Positions 8,408-16,493 of a DNA stretch of 64,000 nt are shown one piece after another. Position numbers and translations under genes: made by a program. This stretch comes from CAZJBS01 sp964544475 (GTDB lineage: Bacteria; CLD3; SB21), in assembly GCA_964544475.1 (NCBI GenBank), contig CAZJBS010000007.1, positions 1 to 64,000 on the forward strand, written 5' to 3'. Position 1 is the stretch's first letter, and every line of letters starts with the position of its first letter. The notes below the pieces were generated by a model, which was not told the origin of the DNA, made no database searches, and worked only from the letters and a program-made list of their open reading frames with translations.

Positions 8408-9075
8408 GACGGCTCCCTCAAAACGTATCCTGACCCTCTAACCGTATGAATCAGCGGCCGCCGGGACCCGCAGTCCAGCTTGCGTCGCAGTTGCGCGACG
8501 TAGACGTACAGGAGGTTTGTTCCTGTATCAAAGTCGATTTCCCAGACATGGTTGACCACAACTGCGTGAGTAAGAAGACGGTTCTTGTTTCTGATGAAAA
8601 ATTCCAGGATTGCAAATTCCTTGTTGGAAAGTTCGATCCGCAATCCCGCACGAGTCGCTCTTCTCTCCTTGACATTCAACTCAAGATCGTCAATCCTGAG
8701 AACTTCGATGGGGTCGTGCCGGCGCCTAAGCAGAGCCTGCAGACGCGCGCCCAATTCGATGAAAGAAAACGGTTTGGTCAGGTAATCGTCCGCGCCGGAT
8801 TCCAGCCCTCTCACTTTGTCTTCGACCGCATTCTGGGCGGTGAGGAAGAGGATGGGAACGTGCGACCCCTTATTGCGTATTTCCTTGCAGACGGCTGTTC
8901 CGTCCATGCCGGGAAGTCTCCAATCCACGATGACAAGATCGTAATCGGTAGCACCGAATTCTCGAAGTGCCGATTCTCCATCACCATAAACGTCGACGGC
9001 GAATCCGTCCTGAGTCAGGCCCAATTTCAGGAACCTGGACAGCTTTTGATCGTCCTCAATCATCATGATACGCAT
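8404..9075 (-). CDS. OmpR/PhoB-family response regulator
   Basis: 223 aa. Receiver with D8-D9, phospho-acceptor D51 in IVDWRLPG and the KPF motif, then a winged-helix DNA-binding domain ending LIHTVRGSGYVL, close in layout to CusR/CopR. It is the first gene of the receptor operon, with GGAG 6-9 nt before the ATG and a promoter about 40 bp upstream. The adjacent 11-bp-spaced CTTAAG direct repeats are its likely binding site. No classical OmpR-partner kinase of simple architecture is adjacent; the two kinases at the end of the operon are the likely phosphate donors (inference). Confidence 0.94.
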   Translation of the reverse strand: MRIMMIEDDQKLSRFLKLGLTQDGFAVDVYGDGESALREFGATDYDLVIVDWRLPGMDGTAVCKEIRNKGSHVPILFLTAQNAVEDKVRGLESGADDYLTKPFSFIELGARLQALLRRRHDPIEVLRIDDLELNVKERRATRAGLRIELSNKEFAILEFFIRNKNRLLTHAVVVNHVWEIDFDTGTNLLYVYVAQLRRKLDCGSRRPLIHTVRGSGYVLREPS

Positions 9076-9112
9076 GGGTTCTCCAAATGTCCAAGGCGAC
9101 CATCGTATAGCT

Positions 9113-9141
9113 AATATAATTTACCCATCATCGAACGCAAA
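9113..9141 (-). promoter_or_regulatory. Candidate promoter of the receptor-kinase operon
   Basis: Minus strand: TTTGCG (9141-9136), 17 bp, TATATT (9118-9113). The expected start site gives a leader of about 30 nt before the regulator ATG at 9075. Confidence 0.55.
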
Positions 9142-9176
9142 GCGTAAAATACTGTCCCAAATGAATTTAATGGCCA

Positions 9177-9193
9177 CTTAAGGTTGGCTTAAG
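9177..9193 (+). promoter_or_regulatory. Two CTTAAG direct repeats with 11-bp period, candidate response-regulator box
   Basis: CTTAAGGTTGGCTTAAG holds two CTTAAG units whose starts are 11 bp apart, the spacing used by OmpR/PhoB-type dimers. Ten bp further is TACCTT, placed as a -10 box would be if the repeat replaced the -35. The box lies between the divergent regulator operon and the outer-membrane protein gene. Confidence 0.5.
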
Positions 9194-9267
9194 ATTCAAT
9201 TGTTACCTTGAAGTAAGCAAACCAAGAACGGATCTGACAGAAAACGGATCAACAACGGGGTGCCGTT

Positions 9268-10128
9268 ATGAGAACGATCGCCTTCACCTGCGTACCGGTA
9301 TTGCTGCTTGCAACTTTCGGAACGGTCGATGCCCAAGACGACGATGAACCATCGTATTTAAGGGACAGGGGAACCGGGGTTTCCTCTTCAGAATTTGGCT
9401 CCTACATCCGCCGCGGAGAACTCCTCATTTATCCCTTCTTCGAGTACGCGGTGGACAAAGACCTGGAGTATCAACCTGAAGAATTCGGACTCGGTCCTAA
9501 TGTGGATTTCCGTGGCAAGTTCCATAGATATGCCGGCCAGATATTCTTCGGATATGGTTTGACCGACTGGCTGGCGATCGAGTTTCAAGCGGCTTACTTG
9601 AGCGAAACCCTCGAGAAATCTCCCCGGGATACTTTTCCAACGCCGGATAGAATTCATGAATCCGGCCTCGCAGATATCGAAGGACAAGTCCGCGTTCGCG
9701 GTCTTCGGGAAAGCCAGTATTGCCCGGAACTCTTCGGATTCGTTGAAATCACCTTCCCTTCGCAGAAAGACAAGCTGTTGATCGGAGAGCCGGAAATGGA
9801 CTTCAGACCCGGTATTGGGATCATAAAGGGATTTTCCTGGGGTACGGTGACATTGAGAACTGGGTACGAGTGGAACAAGGACGACCACCACCACGACATC
9901 GGGGAAACTTCATTGGAATATCTTAAGAGGTTGTCCGAATCCTGGGTGGTCCATGTCGTCCTTGAAGGAGGCGAAACCGGTGCAATTGACGAATGGGAAA
10001 TGAACACCGGCTTCACATGGCAAGTGTCCGACTTCGCCAGACTCAAATTCAACCACATGATGGGTTTTTCGTCAAAATCCACGGACTGGGCGCCCCAACT
10101 TGGCGTACTGTTTTCTTTTCCAAAGTAG
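9268..10128 (+). CDS. Outer-membrane beta-barrel protein of unknown substrate
   Basis: 286 aa with signal peptide (cleavage likely after VDA, about residue 22). The rest alternates aromatic and polar residues in strand-like runs (GELLIYPFFEYAVD, the phrase YAGQIFFGYGLTDWLAIEFQ) and ends in LGVLFSFPK, as expected of a barrel of 10-14 strands. It resembles the broad transporter family related to the MetA phenol-pathway porins, but I cannot name a substrate. A histidine-rich loop DDHHHD occurs at about residue 210. It is divergent from the receptor operon and shares the CTTAAG box, so the OmpR-type regulator is a plausible activator. Confidence 0.75.
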   Translation: MRTIAFTCVPVLLLATFGTVDAQDDDEPSYLRDRGTGVSSSEFGSYIRRGELLIYPFFEYAVDKDLEYQPEEFGLGPNVDFRGKFHRYAGQIFFGYGLTDWLAIEFQAAYLSETLEKSPRDTFPTPDRIHESGLADIEGQVRVRGLRESQYCPELFGFVEITFPSQKDKLLIGEPEMDFRPGIGIIKGFSWGTVTLRTGYEWNKDDHHHDIGETSLEYLKRLSESWVVHVVLEGGETGAIDEWEMNTGFTWQVSDFARLKFNHMMGFSSKSTDWAPQLGVLFSFPK

Positions 10129-10214
10129 TTGCCGGAGAAACGATAGAATGATTCATTCATTTGAACATGCAGTAAAACAACAACCAATCATCCACCTAAC
10201 GTGAGAGGCCTGTC

Positions 10215-10949
10215 ATGAGAATCTCCACATGGACAATAATCGTTCTGGCGTCATTCATGCTTCCTGGATGCGAAAAAGATGACCCCGATGCAACCAACCC
10301 GAACGATACAGCCTACGAAGTCACCATCGATCCCGCAGATTTTCTGCCGGCGGATTCCGTCGCCGGCAACACCTACTTTCCCATGCCGGTCGGCCGGATC
10401 ATGATTTACGAAGGAGAGGACGAAGGGGCGGATATCCTCGTTGTGGAACGCGTCACGGACAGCGTCCGTTACATACTTGGCGTGGCCTGCCGTGTGGTCA
10501 GCGCCCGTGAATACGAAAACGGCTCGCTTATCGAAGACACGTACGACTGGTATGCACAGGATCGAAGCGGCAATATGTGGTATTTCGGGGAGGACTCACG
10601 CGAGATCGAAGGTGGCGAAGTCATAAGCACGTCGGGTTCCTGGGAATCCGGCGTCGACGGCGCTCTGCCGGGCATCATCATGCCGGCCAATCTTTTTGTG
10701 GGCATGTGGTATCGGCAGGAATACTACAAAGGCGAGGCGGAAGATGTAGCTCAGATTCTGAGCCTTGGACAGACCCAGAACGTTCCGCTTGGAAATTTTT
10801 CGGATTGTCTTCGAACTCTTGAATATACGCGCCTTGAGCCCGGTGTGGAAGAGAACAAGATTTACGCACCGGCCGTTGGACTCCTAAGGGCCGAGGCGAC
10901 CCGCGGAGGTTCCGGATATGAGGAATTGACGGAAATGATCAATCCTTGA
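10215..10949 (+). CDS. Putative lipoprotein of unknown function
   Basis: 244 aa with a lipobox (FMLPGC, lipidated Cys19). The mature part is acidic and starts with a D/N/T-rich linker (EKDDPDATNPNDTAYE), followed by a domain with YFPMPVGRIMIYEGED, GVACRVVSAREYENG and YDWYAQDRSGNMWYFGED. This is similar in style to secreted proteins of Bacteroidota-related groups, but I cannot assign a family. GAGAGG precedes the ATG by 6 nt. It lies 86 bp after the outer-membrane protein gene on the same strand and may be co-transcribed. Confidence 0.75.
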   Translation: MRISTWTIIVLASFMLPGCEKDDPDATNPNDTAYEVTIDPADFLPADSVAGNTYFPMPVGRIMIYEGEDEGADILVVERVTDSVRYILGVACRVVSAREYENGSLIEDTYDWYAQDRSGNMWYFGEDSREIEGGEVISTSGSWESGVDGALPGIIMPANLFVGMWYRQEYYKGEAEDVAQILSLGQTQNVPLGNFSDCLRTLEYTRLEPGVEENKIYAPAVGLLRAEATRGGSGYEELTEMINP

Positions 10950-10988
10950 CAGAGTGTCCGGGCCTTACAGAAAAAGCCTCCACAATAT

Positions 10989-11017
10989 TTGCATCCGACG
11001 ATCCGATCGTCTATCTT
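10989..11017 (+). promoter_or_regulatory. Candidate promoter of the cytochrome gene with internal inverted repeat
   Basis: TTGCAT (10989-10994), 17 bp, TATCTT (11012-11017). The spacer contains the inverted repeat GACGAT-CCG-ATCGTC (10997-11011), which fills almost the whole space between the two boxes. Confidence 0.55.
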
Positions 11018-11082
11018 GCCGATGGATTCAAGACATTCCAGCCCATGACATACATTCAATCCATCCAATGGTGGAGGCGCGC

Positions 11083-12081
11083 ATGAAGAAGTTCCTTCTG
11101 TTCTCAGTTTCCGGTGTGGCGGTCATCGTGCTGGGGACGCTCGCCTACGTGCTGATTCGTCTGCCCGATGCGGGTCCTGTTCGGGACGTACGTTTCGACA
11201 CCTCGACCGAACGCGTCGAGCGCGGCCGTTACCTCGCCAACCACGTCGCGGTGTGTATCGACTGCCATTCCACCCGGAATTGGGACTATTATTCGGGACC
11301 CCCGGTCGCGGGCACCGAAGGGAAAGGCGGTGAATTCTTCGGCCACGATTTCGGCTTCCCCGGCGATATCTATTCCAGAAACATCACGCCGGCCGGTATC
11401 GGATCCTGGTCGGATGGTGAACTCATTCATGCGATCACCACCGGCGTATCAAAACGCGGCGGCGCTTTGTTTCCCCTCATGCCCTATCCTCATTATGGAC
11501 GGGCCGATGAAGAAGACATTCTCGCTATTGGCGCATACATCAGGACGCTGGCGCCGATTGAAAACAGCGTTCCGCATACGAGCCTTGATTTCCCCGTCAA
11601 CATGATCGTTCGGACCATTCCCCAACCGGCTCATTTCTCGAAGCGTCCTGCGCTATCGGACACATTGGCCTATGGCGCCTACATGGCCAATCTGGCCGCA
11701 TGCACGGAGTGTCACACGAAGCAGATCAAGGGCGAACCGGTGCCGGGTATGGAAATGGCCGGCGGTTTTGAATTCCAGCTGCGCTGGGGCAAAATTGTCT
11801 CCGCAAATATCACGCCCGACGTGGAAACCGGCATCGGGAGTTGGGGCAAGGAGCAGTTTATACGGAGATTCAAGGCGTATGCAACCGGGGCATCGCAACG
11901 CATCGAAATGAAACCGCCCTTCAATGAAGCCTATTTCAATACGATCATGCCCTGGACCATGTATGCCGGCATGACCGATGAGGATCTGGGAGCCATTTAC
12001 ACGTATCTCCGATCGCTGACCCCGGTTCGCAACAAAATCGTCAGGTATTCGTCCGAAGGGGCCACGTTCTCCGTCAAATAA
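11083..12081 (+). CDS. Membrane-anchored dihaem cytochrome c
   Basis: 332 aa. An N-terminal hydrophobic segment (about residues 4-26) acts as uncleaved anchor or signal. Two CxxCH haem-binding sites, C58-IDC-H62 and C207-TEC-H211, define two cytochrome c domains, each with a conserved NITP motif (about residues 100 and 250) and candidate distal methionines (FPLMPYP, TIMPWTMYAGM). The layout is that of dihaem subunits of periplasmic dehydrogenases such as the alcohol or aldehyde dehydrogenase cytochromes, but no dehydrogenase is adjacent. The ATG at 11083 has GGAGG 6 nt upstream, so the longer frame from 10954 is rejected. It ends at a strong terminator. Confidence 0.92.
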   Translation: MKKFLLFSVSGVAVIVLGTLAYVLIRLPDAGPVRDVRFDTSTERVERGRYLANHVAVCIDCHSTRNWDYYSGPPVAGTEGKGGEFFGHDFGFPGDIYSRNITPAGIGSWSDGELIHAITTGVSKRGGALFPLMPYPHYGRADEEDILAIGAYIRTLAPIENSVPHTSLDFPVNMIVRTIPQPAHFSKRPALSDTLAYGAYMANLAACTECHTKQIKGEPVPGMEMAGGFEFQLRWGKIVSANITPDVETGIGSWGKEQFIRRFKAYATGASQRIEMKPPFNEAYFNTIMPWTMYAGMTDEDLGAIYTYLRSLTPVRNKIVRYSSEGATFSVK

Positions 12082-12100
12082 CTCCGGACTTTTGCAAAAA

Positions 12101-12141
12101 AAAACCGCACGCGGTTTCTGCCGGGTGCGGTTTCTTTTTTT
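12101..12141. terminator. Bidirectional rho-independent terminator
   Basis: AAACCGCAC and GTGCGGTTT form a stem, with T-runs on both sides (TTTCTTTTTTT on plus, TTTTTTTTT on minus). It serves the cytochrome gene on plus and the DUF2892 gene on minus. Confidence 0.85.
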
Positions 12142-12152
12142 GAATGGCCAAT

Positions 12153-12350
12153 CTACTTCGGCTGATCATCCGTTTTGCAGGTGGACAAACCGAAAGGCAG
12201 ATACGCCGGGCACCGGCCGATGGACCCCGTAAAAAGCGGCAGGATACCCACAACGCCCCACCAGCTTTGATAGTAAACGCCGGCAGCAATCAGCACCAGC
12301 CCGAGCAGTACCCGGATTCCTCGATCGATCGAACCAACATTCTTTTTCAT
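12153..12350 (-). CDS. Small DUF2892 membrane protein
   Basis: 65 aa. The start MKKNVGSIDRGIRVLLGLVL, two hydrophobic segments (about residues 12-29 and 31-44) and the end GRCPAYLPFGLSTCK match the DUF2892 (YgaP-type membrane domain) family. Function is unknown; the paired cysteines near the C-terminus are conserved in the family. The ATG at 12350 has GGAGGAG 4 nt upstream; the longer frame to 12584 would overlap the hydrolase gene. It is the last gene of the minus-strand housekeeping run and stops at the terminator. Confidence 0.85.
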   Translation of the reverse strand: MKKNVGSIDRGIRVLLGLVLIAAGVYYQSWWGVVGILPLFTGSIGRCPAYLPFGLSTCKTDDQPK

Positions 12351-12399
12351 CTCTCCTCCTGGATTCAATGCGTGGGTCGTTTTTCTGACTTCAAGGAGT

Positions 12400-13236
12400 T
12401 TAACGACGGATGGGATCAGAAAATTCCGATAAAAATTCTTGCAGGCCATGGTAAAGCCGATCCGCATCGACGATCTCGCAATCGTTATGACCGCCGCGGA
12501 GTTCCAGGAATTTTTTGGGTTCCACGGCGGCCTCAAATAATTTCCGGCCGTGCAAAACCGGAATGACCTCGTCACTCCGCGCATGAATAAATAATTTCGG
12601 CGTCCGGATACCCGGTATCTTTTTCAGCGAGTCAAACCGGTTTCGCATCATCCAACGCACCGGAAGGAAAGGATAGAGTTCCTGTCCCCGATCTGCGGCC
12701 GACGTGAAGGCGCCTTCGACGACCAGGGCCGCATGCGTCACGCGCGTCGCCAGGTCCACCGCCACCGCCGATCCCAGCGACTGTCCGTAAAGGACGATGC
12801 GCGTCGCAGGCGTCCCGAGCGTATCCGCGACATAACGATAACAGGCCATCGCGTCTTTGTACAATCCGCTTTCATCCGGGACGCCTTCGCTGTCGCCATA
12901 GCCGCGGTAATCGACCGCCAATATGCCGTACCCGAGTTTGTTCAATTCCACATACCGGTGCACGCGGTCGCCGATGTTGCCGGCGTTGCCATGGAAGAAG
13001 ATGATCACTCTGCGGTCAGCCTTCGAAGGAACCAGCCAACCGGACAGCCGCACATGATCTTCGGTTTCCAGGTTGACGACCCGGTAGGCCAGTCTGTGGG
13101 ACGGTTCCGGCGGCGAGACCACGCGCGTCGGATAGTCCGGAAAAAACAGAAACTTTGATTCAAGCGCGGCCATGATGCCCATCAGTCCACCATATAGTAA
13201 TGTCACCATGCCAAAGCCAATGGCCCACTTTCGCAA
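12400..13236 (-). CDS. Membrane-anchored alpha/beta hydrolase
   Basis: 278 aa. After an N-terminal membrane segment (about residues 5-25) comes an alpha/beta hydrolase domain: oxyanion region FFHGNAGN, nucleophile Ser153 in GQSLG, Asp222 in ARSDEVIP and His250 in GGHND. This is the type annotated as bacterial BEM46/ABHD-like serine hydrolase. The substrate is unknown. I place the start at TTG 13236, which has AAGGAG 7 nt upstream; an upstream start at 13332 would overlap the peptidase gene by 85 bp. It follows the peptidase gene by 11 bp, so both are likely co-transcribed. Confidence 0.88.
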   Translation of the reverse strand: MRKWAIGFGMVTLLYGGLMGIMAALESKFLFFPDYPTRVVSPPEPSHRLAYRVVNLETEDHVRLSGWLVPSKADRRVIIFFHGNAGNIGDRVHRYVELNKLGYGILAVDYRGYGDSEGVPDESGLYKDAMACYRYVADTLGTPATRIVLYGQSLGSAVAVDLATRVTHAALVVEGAFTSAADRGQELYPFLPVRWMMRNRFDSLKKIPGIRTPKLFIHARSDEVIPVLHGRKLFEAAVEPKKFLELRGGHNDCEIVDADRLYHGLQEFLSEFSDPIRR

Positions 13237-13247
13237 CGGCGCTCTCC

Positions 13248-15290
13248 TTACTTGATGACGTTTAGCGCTTCGTCCGCCGCCTTGAGGAGCGGCTCCGTGG
13301 AAATTTCGCGGCCGACGGCATTCTTCATCCATAACTGCGGAAGAATACGCCCGGCCACGAGCACCCTCTGCAACTCCTGCGCGAGATTCCGGCCTTCGAC
13401 ATATCTCTCAAACTGAAAATCAATCACGTGCCCGATCGGATACGCGGGCAAATACAGGGGATAGTCGATCATGTGCGAGTAGATGGCCAGGATCGGCTGG
13501 TCCTTGATGCCGAACACATCGGCATAATATAGATTCCAGATTTCTTTGGCGATGGCGATCACCTGATCCCGCAGCTGTTCCGGCGTGGCGTTGGGATTCG
13601 CATACAACCATTTCCAGACGCGGATATCCACCAGGCTCACGCCCATGATTTCATAGGTCGACCAGAGGTCGTCCAGCGCGTCCAGATGCTGTTGGTTCGC
13701 CGCCTGGTTTTCAATACCCAGGAGTTCCAGATCGCGGGCCTGGAAGCAGAAGGCCATGGCTTCCGTGAAAGCCGTGTTGGGTACGCCGTTGAGGATGTAG
13801 TAGTCGATGTCGTGCAGGCTGATCGTCTGCTCGACGTTGTGACCGAATTCATGCACCGCAATGTTGTAACCTTTGTAATCCATTCCGTTCTCGCCCACGC
13901 GCGTTCGCAGGCGCGATTTCTCCGACGTCATTTGCGCGCCCCATGCATGGCCGGCGCCTCTCGACGCATCGACGGCGACCTTCGACATGATGAAGTCGGC
14001 TTTCTTCTGATCAAAACCAAGTTTCAGCAAAATATTGGAAAGATCAGCCTCAAAGGCTTCTTTGGTCGGGTACCTGGCCCGGGTGGTTTTCGACAACTCC
14101 TCCTGCGAAATGGCGCTACGGGACTTGAACCCGTCATACCAGATATCAAACGCCTCAAGCTTCCTTCCGAGCCGCTTGCCGATCAACGCGCCCACCCTCC
14201 GCACCTGAGGCGATGACAGCAATCCGGTGAATAACGTTTCCACGTCATCCACTGCGATTTCCATTTCAGAATCAAACCGCCGTTGAATGTAATTCTCATA
14301 TTGAGGGTAGTACGGATCCATGGCCTTGACGGCTTTGAAGTTGTTCAGAAAAAACGAATATCGCGTGTTCGGTTCGGGGGTCGTCGCCACTTCTTTGCCA
14401 TCCTTGTACACCTTGTTCTGGATCGGATTCCAATCGTAGTCCGGACTTCCGATCACGCAGGAAGGAATGTCCTGGTGAATGATGCGCTTCATGACTTCGT
14501 AAACCATCCGCTGTTTGACGAGACCGTCTTTGCCGGCGTAGTGCGATTTCAATTCATCGCGCAGTCCCCAATGCGTGATCAACCGGAGGTCTTTGTCGAA
14601 TAGCGTCTTGCCTTTGTTATCCAGCAGGTGACCCATGTAAATATTATAGTGGGAAATGTAATTGTCCGCCGCCGACAGGGTTTCCGCGTATTTCAGGTTC
14701 ATCTCCGCCGGGACGCGCGATGTGAAAATGTCACCCATTCTGGCATAGGCCCACTGCCGGCGTGACCAGCCCGGCGCAAGTTCTGTTTTTTCCTTCAGCG
14801 AATAGGACGGAAAATTGAGAATGACGGCAAAAGCGATCTTGTTGTTGAAGAAGTCGTCGGTGAGATGGGCGGATGGATCGTACCCTCCGAAGAGTTCATC
14901 CAATGGCGTCAGGACGCTGCCTTCCAGGTGCACGGGCCGTTTGAGATCAAGGCTGATCTTGTTGAGGTGGCCGAAGAGCACTTCAAAGTTGACCGACAAC
15001 TGGTCAAAGGTTTTGCCGAGCTCTGCTTCCGATCCGGCAAAATACCTGATGCAGAAATCCTCGAAATCTTTCGCCGATCCGTCCTTTTCGATCCAGAAAG
15101 AGGCCGCTTGCGTGACTCCTTTTTCGATCCGCGGGCGGGCCGTTTCGCCATGGGTTTTCACGAGCGAGGCGATGGTTTGCTCGACACTGGTTTTTGGAAT
15201 GGAACTCATGCCCTGGTTCTCCTGACTTTGAACGGCGGGTGCATACCACATGGCCGCCATCAGCCAAACGCTGACGATGATGGTTTTCAT
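13248..15290 (-). CDS. Exported HEXXH zinc metallopeptidase
   Basis: 680 aa with signal peptide (MKTIIVSVWLMAAMWYAPAV). The zinc site is HEFGH at 480-484 and the third ligand is probably Glu510 in FTEAMAF, 26 residues on, the spacing of gluzincins related to families M2/M3. The rest is largely helical. The closest family is not certain; oligopeptidases of the M3 type are usually cytoplasmic, so export is notable. The ATG overlaps the stop of the RNA methylase gene (ATGA) with GGAG 6-9 nt upstream, which fixes the start. Likely role: degrading peptides in the periplasm. Confidence 0.85.
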   Translation of the reverse strand: MKTIIVSVWLMAAMWYAPAVQSQENQGMSSIPKTSVEQTIASLVKTHGETARPRIEKGVTQAASFWIEKDGSAKDFEDFCIRYFAGSEAELGKTFDQLSVNFEVLFGHLNKISLDLKRPVHLEGSVLTPLDELFGGYDPSAHLTDDFFNNKIAFAVILNFPSYSLKEKTELAPGWSRRQWAYARMGDIFTSRVPAEMNLKYAETLSAADNYISHYNIYMGHLLDNKGKTLFDKDLRLITHWGLRDELKSHYAGKDGLVKQRMVYEVMKRIIHQDIPSCVIGSPDYDWNPIQNKVYKDGKEVATTPEPNTRYSFFLNNFKAVKAMDPYYPQYENYIQRRFDSEMEIAVDDVETLFTGLLSSPQVRRVGALIGKRLGRKLEAFDIWYDGFKSRSAISQEELSKTTRARYPTKEAFEADLSNILLKLGFDQKKADFIMSKVAVDASRGAGHAWGAQMTSEKSRLRTRVGENGMDYKGYNIAVHEFGHNVEQTISLHDIDYYILNGVPNTAFTEAMAFCFQARDLELLGIENQAANQQHLDALDDLWSTYEIMGVSLVDIRVWKWLYANPNATPEQLRDQVIAIAKEIWNLYYADVFGIKDQPILAIYSHMIDYPLYLPAYPIGHVIDFQFERYVEGRNLAQELQRVLVAGRILPQLWMKNAVGREISTEPLLKAADEALNVIK

Positions 15291-16480
15291 AAGGTCTCCT
15301 GTTTTTGATCTTCGGTTTTTTCCAATGGCGGTCTTCGTGAGCCGGCGTACAAATCGTATTCGGCGAAAACACAAGCGAGAGCGCCGTTGAAGAGTTGTTT
15401 TTTCTGCGAAGCTTTGAGGCCCACGTGTTTCAGGGCCTCTTTGTTGGCCGTGATGATCCAGGCTTTGGAACCCTGGCATTTTTTCTTGAGCGTATCCCCG
15501 ATCCTTTCGTACAACGCGTGAAGATCCGTCTCTTTCAGGCGCTCGCCATACGGTGGATTGAGTATCAGCGTGGCCGGCGGCGGCAACGTATCCATGTCTT
15601 CGAACGCGCCTTTTTCAATTTCCACCGCGTCACCGAGACCCGCCCGTTGGACATTACGTCGCGCCAATTCCACGGCCGATCCGTCCGTGTCCCTGGCCAG
15701 AATCGTACTCGAGTCACGGGTTCGCTCGCCCTCGGCCGTACGACGTACCGTCTTCCACAGGACTTCATCATAATCCGGCCATTTCATGAATCCAAATTCC
15801 CTCCGCAGCAGGCCAGGCGCGGTTCGGGTCGCGATAAGGGCGGCTTCAATGGCCATCGTGCCGGAACCGCACATGGGATCGACAAACCGATCCACACCGT
15901 TCCAGCCCGAAAAGAGCACCAGCGCCGCGGCCAGGATTTCATTGAGCGGCGCCTCCGTCGCCTCCAGGCGGTAACCCCGGCGATGCAGGGATTGGCCGGA
16001 GCTATCCACCGCCACCGTGCAGTCGTCGTTGGCGATATGGACATGAATCCGCACATCGGGTTGTTCCACATTCACCGACGGGCGCCTGCCGTGGCGACTG
16101 CGCAACTGATCGACAATCGCGTCTTTCGTTTTGAGCGCCACGTATTTCGAATGATTGAAGTAGCGGGAGTGCACCGTGCTGTCTATGGCCAGCGTCGAAT
16201 CCGGCGTGATCCACTCACTCCAGTCGATTTTCTGCACGTGCCGGTACAAATACGTATCATTCGTCACGCGAAAATTCGCCAGAGGCCTTAGAATTTTCAA
16301 CGCCGTTCGCAGGCGAAGATTGGCCTCGTACAGAGTCTTCAGATCGCCCGTAAATTCCACGGCGCGCTTGCGCAACACAACATCTCCGGCGCCCAGGGCT
16401 TTGAGTTCCCCGGCGAGGAGCGGCTCCAGCCCGTGGAAGGTTTTCGCGGCCAATGGCAAACGGTTGGATGAAAAGGGCAT
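15287..16480 (-). CDS. THUMP-domain RNA N2-guanine methyltransferase (RlmL-like)
   Basis: 397 aa. Residues about 10-160 include a ferredoxin-like and THUMP domain that binds RNA; a Rossmann methylase follows with AdoMet motif FVDPMCGSGTMAIEAAL and catalytic NPPYGER. This is the RlmL/YpsC family, which methylates guanine in 23S rRNA. The protein is the short form, without the RlmK half found fused in gammaproteobacteria. The start at 16480 lies 13 nt after the nadB stop; a longer frame to 16552 would overlap nadB. It is translationally coupled to the peptidase downstream. Confidence 0.9.
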   Translation of the reverse strand: MPFSSNRLPLAAKTFHGLEPLLAGELKALGAGDVVLRKRAVEFTGDLKTLYEANLRLRTALKILRPLANFRVTNDTYLYRHVQKIDWSEWITPDSTLAIDSTVHSRYFNHSKYVALKTKDAIVDQLRSRHGRRPSVNVEQPDVRIHVHIANDDCTVAVDSSGQSLHRRGYRLEATEAPLNEILAAALVLFSGWNGVDRFVDPMCGSGTMAIEAALIATRTAPGLLRREFGFMKWPDYDEVLWKTVRRTAEGERTRDSSTILARDTDGSAVELARRNVQRAGLGDAVEIEKGAFEDMDTLPPPATLILNPPYGERLKETDLHALYERIGDTLKKKCQGSKAWIITANKEALKHVGLKASQKKQLFNGALACVFAEYDLYAGSRRPPLEKTEDQKQETL

Positions 16481-16493
16481 TCGGGTCGTCCGG

